A DNA stretch of 20,196 nt, taken from assembly GCA_964541595.1 (NCBI GenBank), contig CAZIRO010000035.1, positions 1 through 20,196 of the forward strand, in the 5' to 3' direction. Both the position numbers and the translations under genes were made by a program. This stretch comes from CAZIRO01 sp964541595. Its GTDB lineage: Bacteria > Acidobacteriota > HRBIN11. Of the stretch, positions 1 to 7,556 are shown in pieces. The first letter of the stretch is position 1. Each line of letters starts with the position of its first letter. A model generated the notes under the pieces. It had not been told where the DNA came from and ran no database searches. It saw nothing but the letters and a program-made list of their open reading frames with translations.

Positions 1-779
1 AAAGCCAAAAACATGAGAAAACTCACTATCGGTGGCCGGATGACTCTGACGATTTCGCGGGCATTCAGCGGAATAAGAAATTCCGGATTTCCTCCGCTTG
101 ATGTATTTCTATTGTATTCAAACCAACGGATGGGGATGCCTCTATGAAATGCTGCCAGCGCGATTTCTCGGATGCGACGGGCGGCCACTAAGGCTTCTAA
201 AAGCAAATGCAATTTGAGGTGGTATGGATAAAAACGCCGATAAAGCCAATCATACGGATACCGTATAGGTGGAATGGGAAAGAGCCACTCTATCTCGAGT
301 TCTTCAGCATCTTCCATCGCTTCGTTTAATTGTTCTAAAGGGAGCTCTTCGCGCTGTTCCCGGTTCATTTCTTGAGAGTATCGATCCCCGAGCGTTTGGA
401 GGGGATACGGACCTTCTGGAACTCCTTCCAATTCTCGTATATTTTTAATGAGTTCCCATATGCATTCTTCAGGCTTTCGCAGCAAGTCCACAAGGCGATA
501 TGTCCAAGAACCTGGTAGCCATACCTCATCGCATTGGAGTCCACTCTGTAAAAATCCCATTACGCCGTTGGCATGGTCTGCATCGTTATGGGTACATACC
601 AAAATATTCACATGATCTCGTTTCGTCACGGTTTGAAACTGATGAGGAAATCCTGCAACCGAACGCCCCCCATCCACCAGAACAGTTTTTCCACCCCTTT
701 CAAGAAAGAAAGCGTCTCCCTGACCAACCCCAATGGCAATGAATCGAGTCCGGTGCCTTTGACCTTGTGACCGTTTCAT
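1..779 (-). CDS. ComEC/Rec2-like MBL-fold metallohydrolase (3'-partial)
   Basis: Reading the complement from 779 to the window edge gives about 259 codons without a stop, so the C-terminus lies outside. The first 80 residues carry metallo-beta-lactamase-fold signatures: a GVGQGDAFFL strand-turn (about 17-26), VDGG (35-38) and THNDADHANG (63-72). The last has Asp in place of the second His of HxHxDH, as is usual in the stand-alone hydrolases related to the ComEC/Rec2 C-terminal domain. No membrane segments are seen, so this is not a full ComEC channel; a cytoplasmic metal-dependent phosphodiesterase or nuclease is the likely class (family inference). The ATG at 777-779 directly follows the TAA of the nuclease-like gene (780-782), which fixes the start and suggests translational coupling. 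The codons look more A/T-rich than in the genes to the right. The substrate is unknown. Confidence 0.8.
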   Translation of the reverse strand, partial: MKRSQGQRHRTRFIAIGVGQGDAFFLERGGKTVLVDGGRSVAGFPHQFQTVTKRDHVNILVCTHNDADHANGVMGFLQSGLQCDEVWLPGSWTYRLVDLLRKPEECIWELIKNIRELEGVPEGPYPLQTLGDRYSQEMNREQREELPLEQLNEAMEDAEELEIEWLFPIPPIRYPYDWLYRRFYPYHLKLHLLLEALVAARRIREIALAAFHRGIPIRWFEYNRNTSSGGNPEFLIPLNAREIVRVIRPPIVSFLMFLA

Positions 780-1208
780 TTAAGACTCCAGGGCTTCGGA
801 GACCGAATGGACTTTTCTGGGTAAAAACCCGCTCGCATTCGGAGATAAATGTCGAATTCCTTCATTATCCACAAAAAATACATGCATATCCAATCTCAGG
901 AGGCCCGGCAGGATCCGTCGAACCAGGCGCCGGTATCCGGGATGGTTTGGCAGCGCAATGGCACAGACGACGTCCCGGTCGTACACCGGGAGGATCTGCA
1001 GCAGGACTTCGCCCATCGCCACACGACGTTTGGCCGTCTCTGCTCCGCCCGGTCGCTCGCCCTTCGCCTCGATAAAAAACCGACGCCGACTTCGGGGCAA
1101 TTGCCCTTCGATATCGGGACCGCGAACTGGACCATACCGTACGGTCATGGATACCCCTTCTTCAGCCAACCGTTTCGCAAGGATCTGAACGATCTCCCTT
1201 TCCCGCAT
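780..1208 (-). CDS. small PD-(D/E)xK nuclease-like protein
   Basis: A 142-aa protein counted from the ATG at 1206-1208. The reading frame also has an ATG at 1238 (10 residues longer), but that codon sits inside an inverted repeat and has no ribosome binding site, whereas the inner ATG follows a GGGGAAAG stretch. It carries a short PD-(D/E)xK signature: P31-D32, then E47-A-K49 in FFIEAKG, with a helix before it and beta-strands after it (VVCAIALP, MHVFFVDNEG). This layout matches small restriction-endonuclease-fold proteins, so metal-dependent DNA cleavage or a degenerate DNA-binding role is likely (inference from motif). It is third in the minus-strand operon, and its stop abuts the MBL gene start. 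No DNA-binding domain is recognisable, so it may act with the helicase or the AlbA/ATPase partner. The exact family is not identified. Confidence 0.7.
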   Translation of the reverse strand: MREREIVQILAKRLAEEGVSMTVRYGPVRGPDIEGQLPRSRRRFFIEAKGERPGGAETAKRRVAMGEVLLQILPVYDRDVVCAIALPNHPGYRRLVRRILPGLLRLDMHVFFVDNEGIRHLSPNASGFLPRKVHSVSEALES

Positions 1209-1230
1209 GGCCGCGTCTTTCCCCGCGCAT

Positions 1231-1291
1231 GTCTGCATTAAAACGAAGACTCTGCATTTTCAGAATGAAAATGTGCGATTTTAATGCAGAC
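1231..1291. repeat. nested inverted repeat between operon genes 2 and 3
   Basis: GTCTGCATTAAAA (1231-1243) is matched perfectly by its reverse complement at 1279-1291. Inside it, CATTTTCA (1255-1262) pairs with TGAAAATG (1266-1273) around a 3-base loop. The octamer TCTGCATT occurs twice on the plus strand (1232, 1252) and once inverted (1283-1290). It lies just after the stop of the AlbA/ATPase gene (1301) and upstream of the nuclease gene start, so as mRNA it could be an attenuator or processing hairpin, and as DNA an operator. No poly-T tail follows a stem, so a simple terminator is less likely. Confidence 0.7.
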
Positions 1292-1300
1292 CTGCGATTC

Positions 1301-2992
1301 CTAACCCTCCGGCAGTCGGTAGTGGGCACCGCGACCCCGCCCGACCCTTTGGAGTTTTCCGGCACGCGCCATTTGCTGGAGGATATACAGCGCCTGATGT
1401 CCTTTCAGCTGGCACAATGCTGCAGCTTCTCTTCGAGTGATCCGCCCATACGATCGCACATAATTCAAAATCATCTGCTCCATCTGGGGCCGTTCAAATC
1501 TTCGGAGTCGAACGTATGCTTCCTTTTTGCCCATACGCCGATATGTCGCCGCCGCCAGGTGATACATTCGCGCCCGCGTTGTACCCCGGGCTTCGATAAG
1601 TCCGGTCTCGACGAGACGTTCCAGAACGGCCCGGGCTTCGGACTCCGGTTTCTGGATCAGACGGGCTGTATCAGATGTGGTCAACTGGCGTTCCTGCCAC
1701 AGGCGATTCAGGATCAGCAGTTCGTCCACTCCTAAGGAGCGTCCGGCCCGGTTTTCCTCGACCACGAGTCGCACGAAATGGAGATTGGCTTTTCCACCGG
1801 GCAGGACGAGCACCACACTCGTTGCGGTGCTTCGTTCATACGATGGGGGTGGACGGCCGTTGCGCAGTTGCTCATAAAACAGAATGTCGATTCCCCGACC
1901 CGTTCGTTCCACGATGCCGGCACGTTTGAACGCATCGGCCAGGAGCGGGTTCCGGGGACGGGGTGGGGTGACCAGAATATTGTCCAGGTGAACCCCTTCC
2001 GGAAACCCACCGGGGTTCGAGATTTCGATACGATCTTCCCACTGAATGTGCACGGCACCCATTCTCGTATAATCCCTGTGAATCAGTGCATTGGCCACCC
2101 CCTCCCGAAACGCACGTTCCGAGTAGTCGGGCACGCCGATTCGCTGAAAGCCGAGCGTGAATTCTTCTTCCCGGTTTCGAACACTGAAATGGTCCAGGAT
2201 CTTTTCCATCACCCGCAGCAACGGCCACCGGTAAAATTCATTGACCTCGACTCTTGTCCCGGAGAGCACCTGAAAGGCAACCTCATGCGTGGGAAGGAAC
2301 CGCCGCAGTGCTTCTTCTTTCCCGAATAAAAGCAGTCCCAACACACGAATGGCGGTCACACCGTGGTCGGCCTCCACTGCGCCGAGGGATTTCGCCAGTT
2401 CTTCATCGGGGAGATCCAGCAGCGTTTCATCTCCCCGGCCGCGACTTTCCCGAATCGCCCGACGAAAACGTTCGAACTCGAGAGGATCCAGCTCCTCCCA
2501 CCGGGCTTCCGGGATCACCAGTTCCGTGTAATCCTGCACCCCGATATCGGCAAGCCTTGCCTGCATCTCGTGGAAAAAGAAAGGACGGCATTCCGGTGCT
2601 CCCTCGCCGCCGATCGTTCGCCGTAGATACCTTCCTTTAGATGTCGCCACCGGTCGGTGTGCCTTTGGGACTTCGATGACTACCAACTCCCTGTCTTCGA
2701 GAGGAACGGTAAACACCCGACAGGTCAGTGGAGGAATCGTGTTGTTCGCAATCAGCGCTTGCACACGCGAGGGATCCGTATGATCTCCGTGCCGCGGTCG
2801 TGCCCCCGTAATCCGCCTGTCCGCTTCGACGCCAATGATCACCCAGCCCATGTCGTTGCCGGGCCGATTTGCCATGCACACGACAGCCTCGACCAGATCA
2901 CGGTCGTTGAGCGCCGCAGTTTCTTCGCCCTTGAATTCAACGGTCAGGCTTTCGCCCTGTTCGATGAGTTCTCGGAGACGTTCCGGTGTCAT
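1301..2992 (-). CDS. Schlafen-type AlbA_2 / GHKL ATP-binding protein
   Basis: A 563-aa protein with the COG2865-like layout. The N-terminal AlbA_2/Schlafen domain (about 10-130) includes SLTVEFKGEE, VIIGVEADRRITG and the GRYLRR strand. A GHKL-type ATP-binding region (about 290-390) has the N-box ANALIHRDY (300-308), a G1-like NPGGF (326-330) and GRGID (365-369). Winged-helix segments follow at about 428-475 and 510-560, the last with RRVGRGRGAHYRL-type basic residues. Such proteins are annotated as transcriptional regulators or RecG-related, and Schlafen-domain members occur in antiviral systems; nucleic-acid binding gated by ATP is the best reading. The start overlaps the helicase stop as ATGA (2989-2992), with GAGGTG four bases upstream of the ATG, so the two are co-translated. 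Length and motifs look intact. Confidence 0.85.
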   Translation of the reverse strand: MTPERLRELIEQGESLTVEFKGEETAALNDRDLVEAVVCMANRPGNDMGWVIIGVEADRRITGARPRHGDHTDPSRVQALIANNTIPPLTCRVFTVPLEDRELVVIEVPKAHRPVATSKGRYLRRTIGGEGAPECRPFFFHEMQARLADIGVQDYTELVIPEARWEELDPLEFERFRRAIRESRGRGDETLLDLPDEELAKSLGAVEADHGVTAIRVLGLLLFGKEEALRRFLPTHEVAFQVLSGTRVEVNEFYRWPLLRVMEKILDHFSVRNREEEFTLGFQRIGVPDYSERAFREGVANALIHRDYTRMGAVHIQWEDRIEISNPGGFPEGVHLDNILVTPPRPRNPLLADAFKRAGIVERTGRGIDILFYEQLRNGRPPPSYERSTATSVVLVLPGGKANLHFVRLVVEENRAGRSLGVDELLILNRLWQERQLTTSDTARLIQKPESEARAVLERLVETGLIEARGTTRARMYHLAAATYRRMGKKEAYVRLRRFERPQMEQMILNYVRSYGRITRREAAALCQLKGHQALYILQQMARAGKLQRVGRGRGAHYRLPEG

Positions 2993-5900
2993 GAAACACC
3001 TCGCGGCTCCGGATTGAACGGCTGTTTCCAGTTTCGCACGACGTAGCGGACGATTTCCATAACCGGCTCCGGCTGAAAGCGGGCGGCGGGATTCTGGATG
3101 GGGTACAGTTGGGGCTTCGTGCGGGCATTTTCAACAATGTACAACCAGTATTCGTCTCCCAACCGGCGGGCCATGAGCCACTCGTTGGGGGTTAACACCA
3201 CGGGTCCGGTCGTGGCCCGGGCCTTGACTTCAATGTACCGCACGGTGCCGTCCGGAGCCGTCGACCGGATATCATAGCCGACGTTCTGACGGGATACGTC
3301 TTCCGGATGGCGTCCATGTGCTCGTTCGTACTCCATGGCCACGTGCATTCCGATGGCTTCAATTTCGGGATCCGACCGCATGATCTCGTCCACAACCGGC
3401 TCGGAAACTACCCGGGCCACACCCAGAATCCGTGGAAACGCCGGAAGCAGGCTGATTTCCCGCCGGATCTCTTCTTCTAACGCCTGCCGACGATTATGCA
3501 GGGCTTCCAGTCGGCGTTCTTCGTTCCGGATTTCCATGTCCGGGATGGGTTCCCCCCGCGCCCGTCGGGTTTCGTAATCCATCAATCGTGCCTGGGATTC
3601 CATGATCATGAGTTCCAAGGACCGAAGACCGTATTTCCGCCGGATCTCGGCCTCTCGTTTCCGTTCTTCCAGAAGTTCTGCCCGGTAGGACTCCAGGACA
3701 TGCTCCACGGCATATGCAACGACTGCATCTTCACCGTCATCCCCGGCGGAGTCCGGGGGAACCGATGTGCCCGCTTTCAGATCCCACAGAATCGAAGGAT
3801 TGACCGGCCGCAGATTTCCCTGAACCGGCTGATAGATCGCGAACAGACGCCGGCCTGCGATGCGGTTCAATCCATCCCGGATCTCCCCTTCGACGAACCA
3901 GAGCCATCCGTCCAGTTGCCCGTCGGGGTCCGCAAATGCCACACCCTTCTTGAGATCATCGGAGGCACGCTCCAGGATCCGTTCGATCAGGGCTTCCAGC
4001 AGGGGGTGACCCGGCGCCACAAACTCTGCATTGCAACGTCGTGCAAGGGCCTTATCAAATGCGATTTTTCCATACTCCCGGAATACCTCGCCAAATCGAT
4101 GTCGAAATGATAAAGGCATGTTTCGAATCTCCGCCGGAACGTATGGCAGCCGCCACAGACCATCCCGTCTTCGCTCCAGTGTCACGTTCAGGAATCGGCA
4201 GGCTCGCTCAAAAAACTGTTCGATGTATTCCGGCACCAGACGGTTTTCCCGTGCCCGTCGGTCTTCCCCCAGAACCCGTTGAACGTCGATGTGACGGGTT
4301 GCAAGGCTTTCGAACATCGCTTCCCGAGTCTTCCGGACGGCCTCCTCATCCGGGATGGCTTCAATTTCCGCAACGATTTCGTCCAGCGTGCGCCGACGGA
4401 CGATGGCTTCCACGATGAGATCTTTCAGGCTTTTCCCCAACGGGATATCTCCAATGACATCGAAGACCCGATCGGTGCCCAGTGCGGCTCGAATGCGTTC
4501 CAGTTTGCGGAACAGGGCATGCAGGACTTTCCCTTCCCGGGTATCGATGGCCACGAGATTGTAAATATGAACTTCTTTACGCTGTCCGTAACGGTGAATC
4601 CGTCCCATGCGTTGTTCCAGCCGATTCGGATTCCACGGGATGTCGTAGTTCACCATGATAGAACAAAATTGCAGGTTGATTCCCTCTCCGCCGGCTTCGG
4701 TGGAAACCATGATCTGGGCACGGTTCATAAACTCATGTTCCGCCCGAATTCGGCTTTCTAAGTCCATGCCCCCGTGCAGGGTGACCACCGAAAAGCCCCA
4801 TGCGCGCAGTTTTTCTGCCAGATACGTTAGCGTCTCTCGGGACTCCGTGAAGATGAGCAACTTTTCCCGTGTCTGGCGGATCCGTTCATCTTCGATCACC
4901 GCCCGCAGTTCGTTCAGTTTTGTTTCCACTTCGTGACGTTCCGCCTGACGGGCAAGGCGGATCAGGTGGTCCAGAGTCTCGATCTCAGCCTGGAGTTCTT
5001 CCCGTGTTTCCGCAGCCGTCAGACGTTCGACCAGTTCCTCCTCTTTTTGCAGCCGTTCCAGTTCCGGAGCATCTTCCAGGACTTCTTCATCGATCGTGCC
5101 TCTTTCGGCGAGCCATCGTCCAAGACGCAGCAGTTGCTTCAGGCGGTCCCTTCTACGCTCCAGCGAACGGCGTACCGCTCGCACGCTGGAAGCCATCCGG
5201 CGCTGAAGGATGAGCAGGGCGAAAGCAACATTGCGCTTTTCGGCTGCCAGGGCTTTGTTGTACTGGGTCTGCACGTATTCGGTCACCGCGTTGTACAGGC
5301 GTTTTTCATCGTCATTGAGCCGGTATGTTTTCGTAAACACGTATCGCGGGGGAAACAGGGGACGTCCCTGAAAGTCTTTCAGATCCTCTTTCAAACGGCG
5401 TAGAAACAATAGATTTTCTCGATTCTCCACGGACTCTTTCAGGAGTTCTGTATTGGCAAAAAAGTCGGGAACAAGAAGGTCGAGAAACAGGCGAAAGTTC
5501 TCCGGGTCTCCCCGGTGAGGGGTCGCGGTCAGGAACAGCAAGAAATCGCTGGTACGTGACAGGACTTCTCCCAGCCGGTAGCGGTCCGTCTTTTTTGTCC
5601 TGGAACCATACTGGTATGCAGCCATCTTATGGGCTTCATCGACCACCACGAGGTCCCAGTGCACTTCCGCCAGGGCCGCCAGGACGTCGTCCTGTTTGGC
5701 AAAGTCCATCGAGGTGATGACCTGCGGGTATTCCTGCCATACGTTGCGACCCCATGAGGCTCGAACCACGTTTCGATCGATGACCGTAAAAGTTTCCCCG
5801 AAACGTTCTTTCATCTCGCGGAGCCACTGATCCTTTAGATGTCCCGGTACCACGATGAGCACTCGTTGAACCAGGCCGCGGTACTTTAACTCCTTGAGCA

Positions 5901-6363
5901 GAAGTCCGGCCATGATGGTCTTCCCGGCTCCGGGATCATCGGCCAGCAAGAACCGCAGACGGTGTTTTCGCAGCATCACGTGATAGACGGCTTCGATCTG
6001 ATGGGGTAGCGCGTCGACCTGGGATACGTTCACAGCCATGAGGGGATCGAACTGGAAGGCGTTTCGAATCCGATGGGCCTCGATAGCAAGGAAAAATGCC
6101 TCTGCGTTTCCCCGGAAATCCCGACCGATATCCCGAACGATGCGCACATGCTGGAGATCCGTGGGGGACAGGATATTGGCGTAAAACTGGCGGCTGGAAA
6201 GACCCACGGCCTCGACTTTGAGACCGTTTCCGATGGATTGAACGGTCAGCACCCGCACGCGCTCCGGCCAGAAGTCCCCTTCCAGAATGTCACCGACACC
6301 GGGCACCTGGGTGTTCTGGCGCACCTTCCAACTCTTGAATAAAAATATGTTGATGTTGATCAT
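2989..6363 (-). CDS. SNF2-family helicase with C-terminal DUF3883 (NO VEIN) domain
   Basis: A 1124-aa protein counted from the ATG at 6361-6363, chosen because GGAAGG lies about five bases upstream. The frame stays open to 6639, but that extension translates the tRNA fragment and has no homology-like content. Motifs: Walker A DDPGAGKT (about 142-149), DEAH (242-245), TATPH (279-283), a charged insertion of about 400-500, then the C-terminal RecA lobe (501-608) with EAGGEGINLQ and MGRIHRYGQ. The last 110 residues contain YDIRSTAPDGTVRYIEVKAR, a DUF3883-type domain with a D...ExK nuclease-like pattern. Helicases of this build resemble the DISARM DrmD component and other defence-island translocases, but no DrmA/B/C or methylase gene is visible here. 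It probably tracks along dsDNA and passes substrate to the downstream operon partners (inference). Confidence 0.9.
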   Translation of the reverse strand: MININIFLFKSWKVRQNTQVPGVGDILEGDFWPERVRVLTVQSIGNGLKVEAVGLSSRQFYANILSPTDLQHVRIVRDIGRDFRGNAEAFFLAIEAHRIRNAFQFDPLMAVNVSQVDALPHQIEAVYHVMLRKHRLRFLLADDPGAGKTIMAGLLLKELKYRGLVQRVLIVVPGHLKDQWLREMKERFGETFTVIDRNVVRASWGRNVWQEYPQVITSMDFAKQDDVLAALAEVHWDLVVVDEAHKMAAYQYGSRTKKTDRYRLGEVLSRTSDFLLFLTATPHRGDPENFRLFLDLLVPDFFANTELLKESVENRENLLFLRRLKEDLKDFQGRPLFPPRYVFTKTYRLNDDEKRLYNAVTEYVQTQYNKALAAEKRNVAFALLILQRRMASSVRAVRRSLERRRDRLKQLLRLGRWLAERGTIDEEVLEDAPELERLQKEEELVERLTAAETREELQAEIETLDHLIRLARQAERHEVETKLNELRAVIEDERIRQTREKLLIFTESRETLTYLAEKLRAWGFSVVTLHGGMDLESRIRAEHEFMNRAQIMVSTEAGGEGINLQFCSIMVNYDIPWNPNRLEQRMGRIHRYGQRKEVHIYNLVAIDTREGKVLHALFRKLERIRAALGTDRVFDVIGDIPLGKSLKDLIVEAIVRRRTLDEIVAEIEAIPDEEAVRKTREAMFESLATRHIDVQRVLGEDRRARENRLVPEYIEQFFERACRFLNVTLERRRDGLWRLPYVPAEIRNMPLSFRHRFGEVFREYGKIAFDKALARRCNAEFVAPGHPLLEALIERILERASDDLKKGVAFADPDGQLDGWLWFVEGEIRDGLNRIAGRRLFAIYQPVQGNLRPVNPSILWDLKAGTSVPPDSAGDDGEDAVVAYAVEHVLESYRAELLEERKREAEIRRKYGLRSLELMIMESQARLMDYETRRARGEPIPDMEIRNEERRLEALHNRRQALEEEIRREISLLPAFPRILGVARVVSEPVVDEIMRSDPEIEAIGMHVAMEYERAHGRHPEDVSRQNVGYDIRSTAPDGTVRYIEVKARATTGPVVLTPNEWLMARRLGDEYWLYIVENARTKPQLYPIQNPAARFQPEPVMEIVRYVVRNWKQPFNPEPRGVS

Positions 6364-6441
6364 ATACCTTCCAGGAGCCGTTGTCACATTTTGCGACCGG
6401 ATTCGCGTATAAAGTCCAAGAAGACTGAACTGTACGGTGGG

Positions 6442-6488
6442 TTCTTTTACGCCGAGGGCTGGGGGTTCGAGTCCCTCCGGGAGCGCCA
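6442..6488 (+). tRNA. tRNA-Lys(UUU)-like 3' half; candidate attachment site
   Basis: The 3' half of a tRNA is plain: anticodon loop CTTTTAC (6444-6450, anticodon TTT at 6446-6448), 3' anticodon strand GCCGA (6451-6455), variable loop GGGCT, T-stem GGGGG / CCCTC around TTCGAGT (6461-6477), acceptor strand CGGGAGC (6478-6484), discriminator G and an encoded CCA (6486-6488). The 5' half is missing. The upstream bases cannot pair with the acceptor or anticodon strands (GGGTT where TCGGC is needed), and there is no D-arm. A fragment starting at the anticodon loop is the classic product of tyrosine-recombinase integration into a tRNA gene. In this orientation the element lies to the left. The anticodon identity assumes the shared segment includes the whole loop. 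Confidence 0.75.
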
Positions 6489-7556
6489 CCGCAACGTCCA
6501 CCGCTTTCGTATCCCTTTCCGTTTTCTCCCCTGTGCAGTGGTGCGTGCAACCACCGGTGGTCCTTTCTGTGCAGCGCTGACTGGCGTTCGGAGCGGAGAC
6601 TGTGTGGGAGACGCAATTACCGGTGGTCGCAGATGCCATTCATGCCGGAGGTACCGCCATGCGAGGTGCAGCGTTGCGGGTACCTCATGTGCTTCCGGAA
6701 CGGATGCCGCACGTACACGCAGGGGCACCCATACGAGACGTTCACAGATGGAAAACTGAAACAGAAACCGCTGGATCCATCTGAACAGGACGATGATCGG
6801 TGGGCGACGTTCGGGATCCGGATGGACACACGCGGTCAACCAGGGGACCCAGGTCGCACAGCGGTAACGTTCAAGACGTCGGGTCGCCTGTCGCAGTGCG
6901 TGTTCAAGTGCGGCTGTATGTACGGGTTCGTCCGGAAATTGCGTCAGACAGGCGATCATCAAAATACCGGTGAGGTATACATCCGTTGCGGATGTCCAGG
7001 TATGCGGGTCCCGTTCCGGTGCGGTCCAGATGGCACCACTTTCCCCTTCTGCGAGCGGACAGGCGGTACACACGTGTCCTGCGGGATGAACGACCATGGG
7101 AGCGATGAACCGTACATGCTCGGCGATCGGGTCGATCTCGATCCAGTCCGGGTGTAAACGGCCGAGGATAAATCCATATGCGTGCAGTCGGTGCAGAAAT
7201 CGAACCCACTGCTCCATCAGGAGGAAAACTGCCGGCAGGGGCAGAGGTGTGGGTGAGGCAGACGTTCCGGGTTCTCGAAACCGTTCGGCAGCTGACCGCA
7301 GCGGGATGGCGGGTCGGAAAGGTTCCAGCGTGATCACCGCTGACGGCCGCGTATCGATATGCGTCCAAACGGGCAATCCCGGATCCACGGGACTGCGCGT
7401 CTGCAGTCGATGCTCCCAGTGCCACCGGGGATCACGGTTGCCCCACATGCGAATGGTTCGAAACCAGTGCTGTTCCGGTGTGTCGGACCAGTACCCCAGT
7501 TCCCGGATCACCCGGGGTGTGATCCATCGGGTGGATTCGGTCGTCCATTCTCCCAT
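6447..7556 (-). CDS. pseudokinase of the minus-strand motor module
   Basis: A 369-aa protein counted from the ATG at 7554-7556, which overlaps the upstream ATPase gene by 49 bases and has GGAG nine bases before it. Residues 30-270 keep a protein-kinase outline: an N-lobe with GNRDPRW, a helix LHRLHAYGFI, then LGRLHPDW where HRDLKPxN should be, TAPERDP (APE 179-181), TDVYLTG (DVWSxG-like) and PDPERRPP. The HRD triad is L131-G-R133, the catalytic-loop Asn is W138, and no DFG is present, so phosphotransfer is unlikely. The C-terminal tail is Arg/Lys-rich. Its last codons (RRDSNPQPSA) and stop are the antisense of the tRNA fragment, with the TAA falling in the anticodon loop. It is homologous to the plus-strand protein at 15088. 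A scaffold or regulator role for the motor is inferred. Confidence 0.75.
   Translation of the reverse strand: MGEWTTESTRWITPRVIRELGYWSDTPEQHWFRTIRMWGNRDPRWHWEHRLQTRSPVDPGLPVWTHIDTRPSAVITLEPFRPAIPLRSAAERFREPGTSASPTPLPLPAVFLLMEQWVRFLHRLHAYGFILGRLHPDWIEIDPIAEHVRFIAPMVVHPAGHVCTACPLAEGESGAIWTAPERDPHTWTSATDVYLTGILMIACLTQFPDEPVHTAALEHALRQATRRLERYRCATWVPWLTACVHPDPERRPPIIVLFRWIQRFLFQFSICERLVWVPLRVRAASVPEAHEVPATLHLAWRYLRHEWHLRPPVIASPTQSPLRTPVSAAQKGPPVVARTTAQGRKRKGIRKRWTLRWRSRRDSNPQPSA

Noticed and set aside
1..6363. Complete DISARM system
   Set aside because: Only a DrmD-like helicase is recognisable. No DUF1998, PLD-domain or methyltransferase gene is in the window.
6364..6639. N-terminal extension of the helicase frame to 6639
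   Set aside because: It runs through the tRNA fragment in antisense (PEGLEPPALGVK-type artefact) and has no ribosome binding site. The ATG at 6363 with GGAAGG fits better.
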